Origin: Vitrella brassicaformis
Taxonomy: Eukaryota > Sar > Vitrellaceae
DNA length: 64,000 bases
Reading direction: 5' to 3'
Assembly (NCBI GenBank): GCA_001179505.1
Contig: CDMY01000947.1
Location: 1-64,000, forward strand
Within the stretch, counting starts at the first letter, position 1. Each line of letters opens with the position of its first letter. Positions 1-15,048 of this stretch are shown piece after piece. The translations under genes and the position numbers were made by a program. The notes under the pieces are model-generated. The model ran no database searches. It was not told the origin of the DNA and saw nothing but the letters and a program-made list of their open reading frames with translations.

Positions 1-231
1 GACCACCCTTCATGATGCCATACATGGACAGAAACAACTTTGACTGACTGGCCAGTCCATCGGTCTTATTAAAGTAAAAGCACTCTTACTCTGGGACTTA
101 CCGCCCAGCAGATCCTCTATTCAGCTATCTACAGGAAAGGTCCTCACCGGCCTTTTCGCACATCGGGAAGGGCAGCGAAGCTGCCCGACGCTTCACTGGC
201 AGCTCAGCATCAGGGAGCGGGCTATGCCATG

Positions 232-352
232 TAGGCGCCGATGTAGGCGCCGTGATATTGCCAATGGCGCCGATGTAGGCGCCGACACGTAGGCGCCGAG
301 ACGTAGGCGCCGACACGTAGGCGCCGTTGTATGGGCGTCGATGTAGGCGCCT
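232..352. repeat. GGCGCC-core degenerate tandem repeat
   Basis: About nine copies of a TAGGCGCCGA-like unit, with the palindromic core GGCGCC, lie at irregular 10-20 base spacing. They are separated by short variable bases (ACACG, AGACG, TG). The array ends about 130 bases before the start codon of the aspartyl protease. A second low-complexity tract of CATC/ATTC repeats follows at 380-428. No open frame here resembles a protein. The array could be a minisatellite or a cluster of palindromic protein-binding sites upstream of the gene. Confidence 0.8.
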
Positions 353-479
353 ACGTCGCTGATACATTTCTCCATCTCATCGCATCCATCCGTTCATCCA
401 TCCGTTCATCCATTCATTCATTCATTCCATGCCCGCGCTCACGTGTTTACCGGCGATGCGTAAACAGGCAGGATTCCCC

Positions 480-2984
<2,505 letters not shown>

Positions 2985-3229
2985 GACAGTAAGCTAGATG
3001 CTATACGTGTGTTTGGGCGCTCAGCTGACAATGTGCAGTCGTACTAGAGACGTGTGCACATGGCCATATGGATGAATGTGTCTTTGTTGGCCGACAACCT
3101 TTCGCTCACACACAAAGATTGATGGATTGGTTCCGCACTCTATATACACACGCACTGATCCATCTCACACACACATAAAAGCGTGGAAGAAACCACGTTC
3201 GTCTCATCTACATGCGAATCAATCACGAG

Positions 3230-5027
3230 TCAGCCGTCAGCCCCACTTCTCCCCCTGGCCAGGCTGGCAAATGCGATGGATATTCGGTCCCACACGGAGG
3301 GCTCAGACGGCCCCCGGCCAGCCACACCCACACCGACCCCATTGGACAGCGACGTCACCCGCACTGAGTCGAACGACACCTGACGCAATCACACCAACCA
3401 CAATGTCCATCCATCTCCGTCTGTCTGAATGCGTGTGTATGTGTGTGTGTGTGTGACCTTGCAGACTTCCTTGAGCGGCGAAGGCTTCAGTGCCGACGAG
3501 TTGAGGGGAGTTCCTGCTGAAAAGGGTGAGGAGGAAGGAGTGGGGGACGGCACAGGCGCGCTGGCCGACTGTGCCGATGCCGACGAGCCATTTATTGCCG
3601 TTGCTGGTGTGCCTCTCCTCGCCTCCATCAGCGTCTTGAACTTGTCCAGAGGCCGCAACTGCATTGCATCCACGGACGGACAACCCAATTCCACCGATGT
3701 CTGTGGAGACGGTCGTCTTCTCAGCCTGGCCTTCCCTCACCTGGCATGAGCTGGGGCAAGTGAGGTTGTGATCGACGATCCGCCGATTGAGCTCGTCAAC
3801 GGTGCGTTTGAACTGTTCCAGCTGCGACCTCCACCACCTCTCGGACATGTCCTCACGGCGACGCTCCGCAACACGAAGGGCCTCTCTGAATCAATGAACC
3901 GAACCGACGGAAGAAAAAGGACGATGGATATGGTGCCGTGCCGCGTGTGTGGTCATTGGTCATTGTGGCTGTGCCCCTCTGTGTCTTGTGTGTCCTACTT
4001 GGCGTTTTCGAGGTCCGTTTGGATGGACTTTTGGTTCTCGACCCAGTCGGGGGAGAAGCCATGATTTTGCATCATGTTGAAGGCCCACCTGACACACAAA
4101 GAGAGCACAAGGAAGATGCATAACAGACCCACAACCCACACACACACGCAGATGGCCGCCGTGTGTCCAACCACCCCACCCGGGCCCACCTGTCCTCAGC
4201 GTTGACGAAAGGGTTGTCGTAGCTGGTGAGTCTCTTCAGTGGTTTGCCCTTGTTGGAGAGCTTGTCAAACTCCCCCTCGGCCATGGCCATCTGGATCCTC
4301 GCCTCCACGAACGAGTTGAACTTGTCGAACTCCAGCTTGTCGGCATGCGGGTCAATCTGACACACATGAACGAACCACACATGCGACCCATTCGGCTGGG
4401 CTGTGCTGCGCTGTGTGCTGCATGCCCGCCTGTGGTCACCTCGTTTCGCCTCTTCCTTTCATAGTCGAGTGCGTGGCCCTGTGCCCTCGCGAGGCGGATC
4501 TTCTGCGCATTGCGCTCACGCTCATACGGGGTGCTGCCTGCAGCACCCACGAAGCAATCAGACAACACGCCGCACAACTGATGAAGGACAACTGACTGAC
4601 CTGGTGCCTCATTGTGAGTGAGCCAGCGCCTCTTGTCGATTCTGTTGCGGTCGTCGAGTTCTCTTTCCTTCTCGTCGACGAGTGGCTTTGTCTTGCGGCT
4701 GTCGTAGTGGTACTGCACTCGCTTCTTCAGTCGCACCTGGTGCTGCAGGTCCAATGCAATGCTGCAGACATACATAACACAGACAGAAATGAATGAGTGG
4801 ATCTATGCGTGCGTTCGTTTCTTTACCAACCTTGACACATGCATGTCTGCCAGCCGCTCGGCCTCTTCCTTGTCTGCATCTCCCGTTGCTGCCTTGGCGT
4901 CGTCTTGTGCGGCAGGAGCAGTGGGAGCCGACGAGTGAAAGGCGCCAAATGACGACAAACACGCCTCCTTTCTGCAGATCCGTGCCGCATCTCTCACGGC
5001 TCTCCCAACACTCGCGGACGCCCTCAT
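3230..5027 (-). CDS. DNAJC28: DUF1992 / DnaJ homolog subfamily C member 28-like mitochondrial protein
   Basis: The first exon (ATG at 5027) encodes a mitochondrial-type presequence rich in R, A and S with FHSSAP near a likely cleavage site. Downstream exons give the DUF1992 core: ADKLEFDKFNSFVEARIQMA, GEFDKLSNKGKPLKRL, DNPFVNAEDR, then NMMQNHGFSPDWVE and the helix QLEQFKRTVDELNRRI ending VDHNLTCP. A C-terminal exon has LRPLDKFKTLMEARRG and a Ser/Pro-rich tail. The last exon joins in phase at 3382 and stops at 3230. No J domain (HPD) is visible, so this is the DUF1992 part only; in animals DNAJC28 has both. The family is linked to Golgi or mitochondrial chaperone roles but its biochemistry is poorly known. 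The gene shares a 112-base head-to-head spacer with CHMP1. Confidence 0.8.
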
Positions 5028-5139
5028 TTCGTTTGCCTTCGTTGCTTGCGCGTTTGCGGGGCGATCGTTGCGAGCTTGAAAGACAATCCCGCCGCGTTGT
5101 TTGCAGCCTCTGCGTGACCAAACAGGCTACACAGGCAAG
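5028..5139. promoter_or_regulatory. Head-to-head promoter, DNAJC28-like / CHMP1
   Basis: Only 112 bases separate two divergent start codons. The spacer contains GCGAGCTT at 5070-5077, the recurrent motif seen in most head-to-head spacers of this window. There is no obvious TATA box. Confidence 0.55.
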
Positions 5140-5879
5140 ATGGGCAACAGGCAGTCTATCGAGGACAACATCTTCAACATGAAGCTCAAGTCCAAAGAGC
5201 TGGTCAGTCAGTCAGTCACCACGCGCACGAAACACATCTGATCTGTCCTTTCTTGACGCGCCTGTCACTCCTCCCGTCTTCTCTCTGTCTGTATGTTGGT
5301 TGCGTGTTGTCTGTCGACAGACGCGGATGTCGGCCAAGGCCGAGAAGGAGGAGAAGGAGGAGAAGACCAAGGTCAAAAAGGCCATCGAGAAGGGAAACAA
5401 AGACGGAGCCAGGTGCGGTGCCATGCGTGTGAGGGAGGGCACTCACACGCGGAAACGGGTGGTCGGTGCGCATACCGTCTTGGTTGTTTGGTTGGTGCTG
5501 TGCTATGTGACGTGACTGACAGGATCTACGCGCAGAATGCGATCCGGAAGAAGCACGAGGCGCTCAACTACCTCAAGCTCTCGTCAAAGATGGACGCGGC
5601 CGCCAGCAGACTCGACGCAGCCATCAAGTCGCAACAGGTACACACCACACAGCCACGCAACACCAGCATGTGCCTGCACACGCACTCCTGTATGGTGGGT
5701 GTGCGTGTGTGGATATAGATGACGAAGGACATCTACAAGGCCGTCCCTGGTTTGTCCAGGGCATTGGGCACCATGAACGTCGAGAGGATCAGCACCTCAA
5801 TGGACGCTTTCGAAAAACTCTTCGAAGACCTGGTGGGTATTCACCGAAGCACACATCACCACACCACACCACACACGCC

Positions 5880-5945
<66 letters not shown>

Positions 5946-6675
5946 GTCAGGATGTGCGTGCGGAGTACGTGACCAACGCCATCGACTCAACCACCGCATC
6001 AGCGACACCTGTCGACCAGGTACCTACACACACACACACCACATCAGAGGCAGGGAGGCAGTCAGCTAGTCTGTCTGATAATGACGGACATGGAGTGCCC
6101 CTCGAGCACTTCCACGATAGTGTACGGTTGAAGCGCCCATGTCCGAAAGAGTCCTCTAGGGCTGTCGAGCTCTGCTCCGCCCGTCACAGAGGCGTTTCCA
6201 TATCTCATGTCCCTTGGCATCATGCCCCACGGGCGCTGGACCACTGGGAAAAACCATGGAAACGACATCCCATACCCCTCTCTAACACAGTCACACACAC
6301 ACACACACGCACACACGTTCATGTTGCGCTTCGCATGTTCGCCATTCTGACACTCGTGTGTGCCGGGGTGGGGCGGGTGGTGTGTGTGTGTGTGTTGTCT
6401 GCTGTGTGCAGGTTGACCAGCTGATAGCTCAGGTGGCTGAGGAGCACGCCCTGGATGTGTCGGAGATGCTCAGCGACGCCCCACAGGGCAACCTCGCACA
6501 ACCTGCCAAAGTCCAGGTACACACACACACACACACGGACGCCAAAGCGAGCGGACAGGCACCACGAAAGGGTCCCTTGCTGCTATATCTGGTGTGTGTG
6601 TACGGTGTTCAGAACCCCGCCCAGCAGCAACCGGCCGACCCCCTGCAAGAACGGCTCAACAACTTGCGGACATGA
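5140..6675 (+). CDS. CHMP1: Charged multivesicular body protein 1 (ESCRT-III)
   Basis: An ESCRT-III subunit of the CHMP1/Did2 type, a cytosolic coiled-coil protein that polymerises on endosomal and other membranes and recruits VPS4. Exons join to [96 protein letters not shown], then [20 protein letters not shown]. The extreme C terminus, [12 protein letters not shown], is a textbook MIM1 motif (D/E-x-x-L-x-x-R-L-x-x-L-K/R) for VPS4 and spastin MIT domains. Total length is about 200 residues, normal for the family. The start at 5140 is the first ATG and gives the conserved N terminus. Six or seven introns carry CA runs after the donor and TG runs before the acceptor. Confidence 0.93.
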
Positions 6676-8448
6676 TTGGATTGAATGAGGGGCAGTGTCG
6701 TGGCTGGTGGGTTGGGTGTACGAGTGTATGTGTTTATTGAAGTGAAATTGCGACCGGGGCAGAGGAAGGGGGATGGACGAATGGCGAGGGCTACGCGTGT
6801 GATGTTGACGCGTGTGGTGGCTGAGGAAGAGGAAAGATGTGATCCGATGAGATGCGATTCGATGCGATGCTTTTTTGGCGGTGCCGTGCGGTGCCGGCGG
6901 ATGTCCTGATGGTTGTTGAGACGGTGATACGGGTCGGAATTGTGGCTGAGAGGTGTGACCGTGTTTGCTGCTCTCGGGTCTGCACGGGTCACGCCAGTCT
7001 GCTTACCAATGGAACGGCGAGCATGTCGACGTGGCTCGTCCGTGCACCAGAGCAGCAAACACCCACACATCCCCTGACTGACTGACTGACGGAAAGACAG
7101 ACACACAGTAAGGAATGCTCGCTCGCTATGACGACTTGACGTTCAGATGTGCAAGAGTGTCTGTCTGATCAAGCCTTGCATCGCGCATGCCTGCCGTTGA
7201 GTCGTTAACCAATCCGTTTGGCCAATTGAATGCATCAGTCAGTCATCAGTCGTGTCGCTTGGATAAATACCAAGTCACTCACTCACGCACAGACAGACAG
7301 ACAGACAGACAGACAGAGAGGGGGATGGCGTGAGATGCGATGATAAATACGGGCGGAGGTAGGCCGCAGCCAGCCAGCCAGCTGCTCTGTCTGTCTGTCT
7401 GGTGCACCTGACGCATGTGCACCCACCCACCATTTATTTCACACTGCACCAGCCACGGCTGGCTGGCCGCCACGTAAGAAAGAATCGAGTGTACTTCCCA
7501 CGCACGCAGATTGATTCATCAAGAAATACCAGAGAGAGAGACACACCACACATACAGGCAAGCAGCGGGCGAGCAAAGCAGCGGGCAACACAGAGAGGGA
7601 GCAAGACAGACAAATAGCCATCCACGCAGACAGAGTCAGAGTTGACGACGGACACAACCAGACAATCACTCGGTCAGACAGAGAGATATGCGACGAAGGG
7701 AGACAGACAGACAGAGCATAAAGCATTGCGTGCACAGCACGGCAGCGGCAGAAAACCGGGGCGATATTATTCCCTGGTCGATAATAATGATACAATCATC
7801 CCTGGTGACGTCTCCGCGTGCCCAACAGTACTGCGAACTGATTGCCGGCACACCCGTCGTCACGAGCATCCCGTCAACCGGTCTGCAGCGCCATTGGGAC
7901 CACACGACGTCACTCTGGGGGCGGAATGGGAAGCGATGCAGCAGCAAGACCCATAAGGGAAGGCGTGTGGTGTGCTTGCAGGCATGATATAGTAAGCCTG
8001 CAGGGGGGCAGAAAGCCCACATTCGTCAGTCAGTATGGATCAGACGTAGCGAATGGACAGACAGATGCGGAAACAGAGGCCAGGGTAGGGTGGGCTAGGA
8101 TACAGAGCTCGAGCCAACGAGCAGTCAGTCAGTGAGTCATTGACTAGGCCACAGTGGTATAGAGAGTTAAATCCATGTGTAATGGATGAATGGAAGAAGT
8201 GGTCCGTATGTGTGTGTGTGTGTGTGTGTGTATGGAGACAGACAGTGGATAGATAGCCAGCTGCCGAACACGTGTGCATCAAAACGGCACACGCACCGAT
8301 CAATCATCACATGTACACCACACTAGTCAGTCAGTCAGCGACATAGACATGCATGAAACAAATGCATCGACAGGTACACTCATACACACACAGAGGCAGA
8401 AAGACTCACGCACAGGCAGACAGACAGACAAACCAGGAGACGGGCAGA

Positions 8449-8481
<33 letters not shown>

Positions 8482-8991
8482 GGGGGGGATGCCTCGTGCG
8501 CGAGATGGCGGGCATGAAAACCCCTGCATAAAGGAGGACGAGAGGGACTGAGTATACACACACACGCAGACACGCACGTACACATACACGCATTCAAGCA
8601 CCGTATACCAATCACCATCACAATCGGAGTCACGAACCAACCAACACACCTTGTCAGTCAGTCAGTCAGCTAAATACCATCCATCCATCCATCCACCATA
8701 CCCGCGTCGCCACGTCACCAGGCAGACAGCAAAAAGGCTACCTGAGCTGCCTGATCTGTTCATTGATCTGTTTGCTCTCTGGCCCGGCGCGCGTGCGCGT
8801 GTGCGTGTACACGCATCCACGGAAAAAAGCCAATGCACTCAAAGACAGCCACACGGCCACACAGCCACACAGAGAAACCACAACATCCACCCACCCACCC
8901 ACCCCGTACCGGCTCTCCCTGTATACAAAACTCTGCTTATGGAAATCCATAAATGGACCAAGGACGGAGCACGGAGCATGGAGGCCGGCCG
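6676..8991. other. Tail-to-tail spacer rich in microsatellites
   Basis: This 2.3 kb lies between the 3' ends of CHMP1 and the CDPK gene. It holds CAGA/CTGT runs (for example 7289-7318 and 7386-7402), CA/TG runs (8210-8231, 8452-8466), a GA run with G tract (8467-8489) and CATC repeats (8680-8697). Open frames here are simple-sequence artefacts with no family motif. I see no tRNA or other RNA gene. Confidence 0.7.
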
Positions 8992-10600
8992 TCATGCGAA
9001 CGTCCTCGCCTTGTGCCATCCTCCGTGCCCATCCGCAAAGTCATCATCATCACCCGCCTCGTCGATCGCAATGACCCTCGATATCGCCCGCTCGATCGAC
9101 AGCGCCCTGCCGAGGCACCTGCGCATGTGGCCGTACTGGGTCTCCTCACTGTTTCGGCGCTTGGCACTGACGGAGGCCATGGGGGCCGTGATGCTCCTAA
9201 ACATGCTGCGTATCATCTCGTCTGAATCGGCCTCTGCCTCGGCCTCGGCCTCGGCGTCAGCATCGGCCTCTTCTGCTGCCGGTGGGCCACCGGCGTCGTC
9301 GCCCAGAGGCACGGCCGACAGGGCGGTGTGGGGGTTGCGGCCGCTGGACACCGCCGTCGACTTGGACAGACAATCGGCGAGGTCACTCTCATGTCTGTCG
9401 GCCGTCTCGGGCTCGTTCTCGTGCTCTGGGTGGTAGATGATGTCATGGTCAGTGAAGGACCCCTGAATGGGGTTGCCGACGGACTTGCTGCCGGCCACTG
9501 CTTCCTTGTCTTCTTCCGCCATTGCGTTTTTCCATGCCATGACGTCGGTGTCGCTGTGTCTCCTGCCGTCGCGGCGGCGGTGGGCCTCCTTTGGCGGCGA
9601 GAAGCGCTTGGTGAGGGGGGAGGTGATGGTCACGATGGCGTTGCTCAAGAAATCGGACATCTGCCGGACGAAGGACGACATGCCCTGGCCGATGGAGAGC
9701 AGCCGGACGGCACGCTTGGCATGCCAACTCGAGTTGGCCTCCAGCTGCAGACACACACATGCATACCCATCCATCCATCAGACCAACGGGCCTGCCGAGC
9801 CACCCGACGTACCTGTGAGTCGATGATGATGGAGCCGACCTGTGCGGCCGTGAGCGTCACCTCGCGAGACGGAGCGGCCTCCGATGCCAGGTCGTCCTGA
9901 CCACACACACAGACACACACACACACACACACGATACATGAGGGCATTAGGACGCCACGGGTGTGGTGTGGTGTGGTGTCTTGATAGCTCTGCGTACGTG
10001 CTGCATCATCTTGACGAACTCGGAGTAGTTGATCTTGCCGTCCCTGTTCCTGTCCAGGCTGCGCATCATTCGCTCAATGTCCAACTCCTACGATATATGC
10101 GCACAACAAATCCCACACACACAGACACAGACAGATCGGCCCCATGCATGGTATGCCCCGTGGTGTCTGTGAGAGTGCGGGCGTCTTGCGTACGTACGTT
10201 CCATTTGGGCCCCAGCACTTGTTTGAGGTCGTCCCGTGTGATCTCGCCGCGATTGTTGACATCGAACTTGCGAAACACCCGAGAAATCATGTCCTGACAC
10301 AGAACAGACAGACACGCCAACACGCAGTCAGTGCATGGGCACCGATTTCATGTGTGTCTGTCCTGTCGCTGGGCTCACTCACCTCGTGGAGCATGACCCG
10401 TGTGTGGAGCATGGAGGCGACGAACTCGCCGTACTCGATCTCCTCGTCGTGTGTGTCGTCGATGGTCTTGAAGATGGTCTCGATCTCACGGTCGCTGATC
10501 TCGAACCGCTCCTTCATGATGGCACAAAAATCATCAAACTTGATCGTACCACAACCTGCACCAGTCAACGTTGACACACAATGGATGGGAGATGCCCCTC

Positions 10601-10648
<48 letters not shown>

Positions 10649-11953
10649 TACCCTCTCTGTCGAAGGCCTGGAATATGTTTTGGATGGAGTCGATTTCGTC
10701 GGATGAGAGTGAGTACGCCAACACTGTCAGCACTGCTCGCTTCAGGTGGGTCGCACGCACAAACCTGACGACACAACCGCACACAGACACACACACACAA
10801 AGGGAGAGAGATGTGCAAGCATGCCACTCCCCCTCTCTCTCTCCCCCGCCCTGTCTGGCGTGTGTCGACGGCTGACTTTTTCATGTTGGTGAGTGTGTCC
10901 GAGGGGATCTCCCTGCTGCTGAGGGGGTTGGTGTTGTGGAGCCCCTGCAGCCATGGGTGGTGGATGGCCTGCTCCACCGTCAGCCGCTTCACAGGGTTGA
11001 GTAGCAGACACCGCCGGATGAAGTCCTTCCCCTCGGCTGACACGTCCTCCCACCTGCACACCCACAGAGAGGCCTCCCTGTGCGGGTGGTGGGGGTGTCT
11101 ATGTGTGTGTGTGTGTGTGTGTTGGTGTGGGTCGTACACTCTGCCCTCGAACGAGTAATGCCCCTTTGAGATTCTCCGGATGACCTCATCTCTGTTTTTG
11201 GAGTAGAAGGGGGGCTGGCCGCTCATGAGCATGTAGGCAATCACGCCCATCGACCACATGTCACACGCTGCACCACACACACGCACGCACACACACACGA
11301 TCAACATGGTCTGCACGAGCTGTATCTTCTCCTCTCCTCTCCACTCACCGCTCGTGTAGTGCTGGTGGGTCAGAACCCTTCATTTGCAACACACATGGAC
11401 ACAAGGACAGAGCAGTGAACATGAGCCAACATAGACAGCGTCGGTCGGTGCCTTTGTGTGCGTGTCCGTGCGCTGGTAGTACTCTGGTGCGATGTAGTAG
11501 ATGGTGCCCACGATCGACCTCGTGCTCTCGGGCACGTTGTGGAGCCGCATCGAAAAACCAAAATCAATCAGCTGTCCAGAACAGACACAAAAGGGGGAAG
11601 GACACCCAAACCAAATCGATCATACACGCCCATCCAAGTGTTCGCAGGCCCTACTCACCTTGAGGTTTGCGTGAGGCTCGGTGTGCTCATACAGCCAGTT
11701 CTCGAGCTTGAGGTCGCGGTGGACGATGCCGAACCTGTGCAGATACTGAACCGCCTGTCGAGGACACACACAGGTTCCTCTTCTCCCTGTAGCTTGTCGA
11801 GTGTTACCTTGAGCATCTGTAGCGTAGCTGTGGCGGCGTCGTATTCCGAGTAAGTCTCGGCAGATATGAGGCGATCGTACAGCTGGGCGCCCGAGCAATA
11901 CTCCATCACCAAATGGACCTCGCGGTCGTCCTGTGCATCGACACAACACACAG

Positions 11954-12003
<50 letters not shown>

Positions 12004-12431
12004 TATACCTCATAGATCTCCAGCAATCGTGCGATGTGCGGGTGGTCGAGCTTGCGGTAGAGCGTGGCCTCGTTGATCAGAATGGATATCATGTCCGCGT
12101 CCACACCATGCTTCTTGAACGACTTGACTGCACACACACACCAACGACACACCCACACAGTCACAGACAGCGAGGGCAAATCTCTCTCTCGTCCCTTCTC
12201 AGGCGCCAAGCGTCCTTTCGGCTCACCGGCGTATTTCTTGCGGCCGAGTTTGTCCGTGACGAGTATGACAGGTCCGGAGAAGCCGCTGCCGAGGATGGGA
12301 GCCTCATCTCGCTCGTATCTTTCCCAGATGTCACCACGGTACACACGCCCGACGTCCTTGAAGTGAACCCTGGTGGGCAGCGACAGCAAGTGCCGCTTCC
12401 TCTGACCACACACAGCTCCACAGTTGCCCAT
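8992..12431 (-). CDS. Calcium-dependent protein kinase (CDPK) with long C-terminal extension
   Basis: A Ser/Thr kinase fused to a calmodulin-like domain, as in plants and alveolates. The chosen start gives MGNCGAVCGQ, a good N-myristoylation/palmitoylation signal, so membrane anchoring is likely. Kinase landmarks in order: ILGSGFSGPV glycine loop, VKSFKKHG lysine region, catalytic loop GIVHRDLKLENW, LIDFGFS, GTIYYIAPEYY, DMWSMGVIAYML. Four EF-hand positions follow. EF1 (DREGCGTIKFDD) and EF3 (DVNNRGEITRDD) have weakened ligands and Asp at position 12; EF2 (DDTHDEEIEYGE) and EF4 (DRNRDGKINYSE) look competent. After EF4 comes a non-canonical tail of about 290 residues with a DADAEAEAEAEAD tract, ending at 8992. 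At least ten introns. It shares a head-to-head spacer with the kinase at 12869. Confidence 0.92.
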
Positions 12432-12868
12432 GCTGCGAAACCAAAAAAGGAACGCAGATCTTAGCTCGCATTCGAAACGCCTTCGTTTCACACGCCCTAA
12501 CCACATCAAGAAAAAAGGCGCTGCAGCGAAAGTCACAAAGACGTCTGTGAGCACCGCAACTGTCGCATGGCACGCACACGCTTAGCTCGCCACTGGGTTA
12601 GGGAGGCGCGAAATCGATCAGCAGAGAGTCCAGCTCCGCATGCACAGCGCTGACGTGTTCAGAGTTGTGTTTCCTCGAGAGCTGTAGTGTCTGGGAGTTT
12701 GGTTGCCTCATCGGCCAATCTCTCCGCTTTGTCGGTTCGTGCGTCCGTCACCACGAGTCGCCCGTGAGGACTGCCCGGCGGCCCTCTGCAGCGCTTTCCT
12801 CTCTCCGGCGGCTCGGCCCTTTCACATCACACACACACTCTTAGCTAGTACTATCGGCGTGATACAGT
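12432..12868. promoter_or_regulatory. Head-to-head promoter, CDPK / atypical kinase
   Basis: A 437-base spacer between divergent starts. It contains TTAGCTCGCA at 12461-12470 and CTTAGCTCGC at 12581-12590, both on the + strand, and a related CTTAGCTAGT about 30 bases before the 12869 start. The first copy lies 30 bases upstream of the CDPK ATG, as expected for a start-site element. Confidence 0.5.
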
Positions 12869-15048
12869 ATGATGTCTTCGTTGGGGTTCGTCGACGGCAG
12901 CGGTGCCGTCGAGGGCTCAGAGGGTCGTGATGGCCACCAGGCGGCCCAAGACAAACCAATCAAAGTAAGTACGCAATATGTGCACTGGGTGGGTTTAGAA
13001 CAGAGAGACGACGGGGCGTGGGTGGGAAATGGCAGCCCTGCCAGCGGATGGGATGGACGACGGGTGACTGACGTCTCTCTCTCTGTCTACGTGTGTGTGT
13101 TTGGCGTGCACATTGCAGAAGTACGGCTCGTTTGACGACCTGCTCGGCAGCGGTGGCCTTGAAGTGGTCGAGGAGGCGGGCCGGGGCGGGTGAGCGAAGC
13201 CGTTCACATACACAGACAGACGGACAGAGGGACGGAGGGAGGGATTGCACCGATTAATTCACTGCATTCACTGCTCGTGAGGCTCACGAGTGAATGTGTG
13301 TGTGTCGTGTGTCGTGTGTGTGGGGGTGGGATGGGGTGTTGAGTTCAGGAATGGGTACGTGTTCAAGGTGGAGGTAACTTGGATGCCGGACACTTTCTTC
13401 GGTATCAAGGCCATCCCGCGCAACTACTTCAAGTGAGCAGAGCACCTGACCTGCGCCGTACGCACAGCGCAGTGCAAAGGGCCGACCCGCCCCGACGACC
13501 TGCAGGCAGGCAGGCCACTGACTGATTCTCTGTCTCTGTGATGTGTGTCTTGGTTGCTGCGTCGTGTCATCGCTTTGATTGGTGCGCCCGGTCAGCTTGG
13601 AGTCGTCCATGTGCAGCGAGAGTGAGTTCGTGGACAAGCACCGGCGGCTGTCGACCCGCTTCAAGAGGCTGGGCAACGTCTGCATGACCCACGACATCTC
13701 CATGGACGACGAGTACTTCTACATCAGGATGCAGTGGATGGACGGCGGCAACTGCGAGCTGCCACACAGACGCTCGGAGGACGACGCGCGACACATCGCC
13801 AAAGGCGCGCTCGAGGGACTCGCCAACCTGCACCAACACGACGTAAAGCATGCCATGTCACACACGGATGGATGTGATGTGATGTGATGTGTGTAGATCA
13901 CCCACTGTGACGTGTCCCTCCGCAACATCATGCTCAAGAGGAATCGGGCCAGCCTCGTGGACTTGGACGCCGCGCTGCTGCCGGGGATGCGCAGACACAC
14001 GGCCGTCTGGGGCACACTCAACTACACCGTATGCCACCCAGCCAACCACCAAACGCACACACATACACATATGAATGACATGGATGGGATGGCCCGTGTG
14101 TGTGGCTGTCTGTCTGTGCGTGCAATCACATAGGCACCAGCGCTACGACTACGGAGCTGCGAGTGACCTCTGGTCGATGGGCGTCGCCATGTGAGCACAC
14201 AAACAGACCACCACTGCACGCATTTGTCTCATTCAGTGCTCACCACTCGCCTCACGCCCTCTCTTTTGTGGATCGGTCAGCTACGTGATGCTGACTGGCT
14301 TTTACCCCTGGGTGTGTGACGACCTGGAGCCGCGGACGGTTAAGAACGCCCTGAGAGCAATGAAGCGGGTCAGTACGGCCGACAGATAGCGATGGAATGA
14401 ACGGCGCACACATGCCATGTGTGTGCAGGGTGTTCAGTTTCCCTACGCTGGCGTCTCCGACGAGGCCGTCGACCTGGTCCGCCGCCTGCTGACCTTTGAC
14501 AAACACAAACGCATCGCCTCGGGTGCGGTGTGCATTGTGTGAAGTGTTTTCCATCCGCAGTGCGTGTGTGCACATGTCTGTGTGTGTGTGTTGTCTTGTG
14601 TTGTCTTGCCGCAGCTGCCGAGGCCTTGTCGCATCCGTGGCTCCAGGAGGCAGTGCAAGCCTCGCCCACACAGGTCGAGCAGCAGCAGGAGCAGCCGCCC
14701 GACACGCACAATGTCGGCAGCGAGACCGACGAGACGGCCCAGCTCGGCCCCGCCCCCAGTCAGCCGGCCCGTCCTGACGCCCATCCCCCCTCCCGCCATG
14801 AGCATGTCGCGAACCGTCCGGCCGCCGGCTGTCGGGTGCGTCCCTCCGGCCAGACCATCTGGGTGCCCAAGGCCACACACACAGACCAACCAGCGGCCAG
14901 AGGACCACACAAGACGCCACGCAGGCGGGCTGGCAGACGTCACCCACAGCAGCAGCCACTGGCACAGAGGCGGTGGCAGCCCGTTAGGCAGGGAGGAGTG
15001 GCTGGCCCAGGGGAATCCGTTGATGCGCTCGATCTGTCACTCTGTTGA
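12869..15048 (+). CDS. Atypical protein kinase (HCD/DLD motifs, APE lost)
   Basis: A kinase fold of about 330 residues followed by a Pro/Gln-rich tail of about 130. Exons join to AGRGGNGYVFKV (glycine loop), FFGIKAIPRNYF (VAIK-type lysine), YFYIRMQWMDGGN (hinge), ITHCDVSLRNIML (catalytic loop with HCD for HRD, but Asp and Asn present), ASLVDLDAALLP (DLD for DFG), WGTLNYT, then RYDYGAASDLWSMGVAI, YVMLTGFYPW and HPWLQE. The exon after NYT must use the acceptor ...GCACCAG/CGC near 14143 to stay in frame, which removes the APE motif; the bases GCACCAG look like a damaged Ala-Pro-Glu codon set. The start is the first of two adjacent ATGs. The substrate is unknown. It may be a weak kinase or a pseudokinase. 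The tail runs to the stop at 15048. Confidence 0.8.

Noticed and set aside
232-352. CRISPR-like array
   Set aside because: The repeats are short, degenerate and too close together, and the genome is eukaryotic.
5881-5944. Long HTHTHT/CVCVCV and SLSLSL peptides in many frames
   Set aside because: These are translations of CA/TG and CT microsatellites in introns and spacers.
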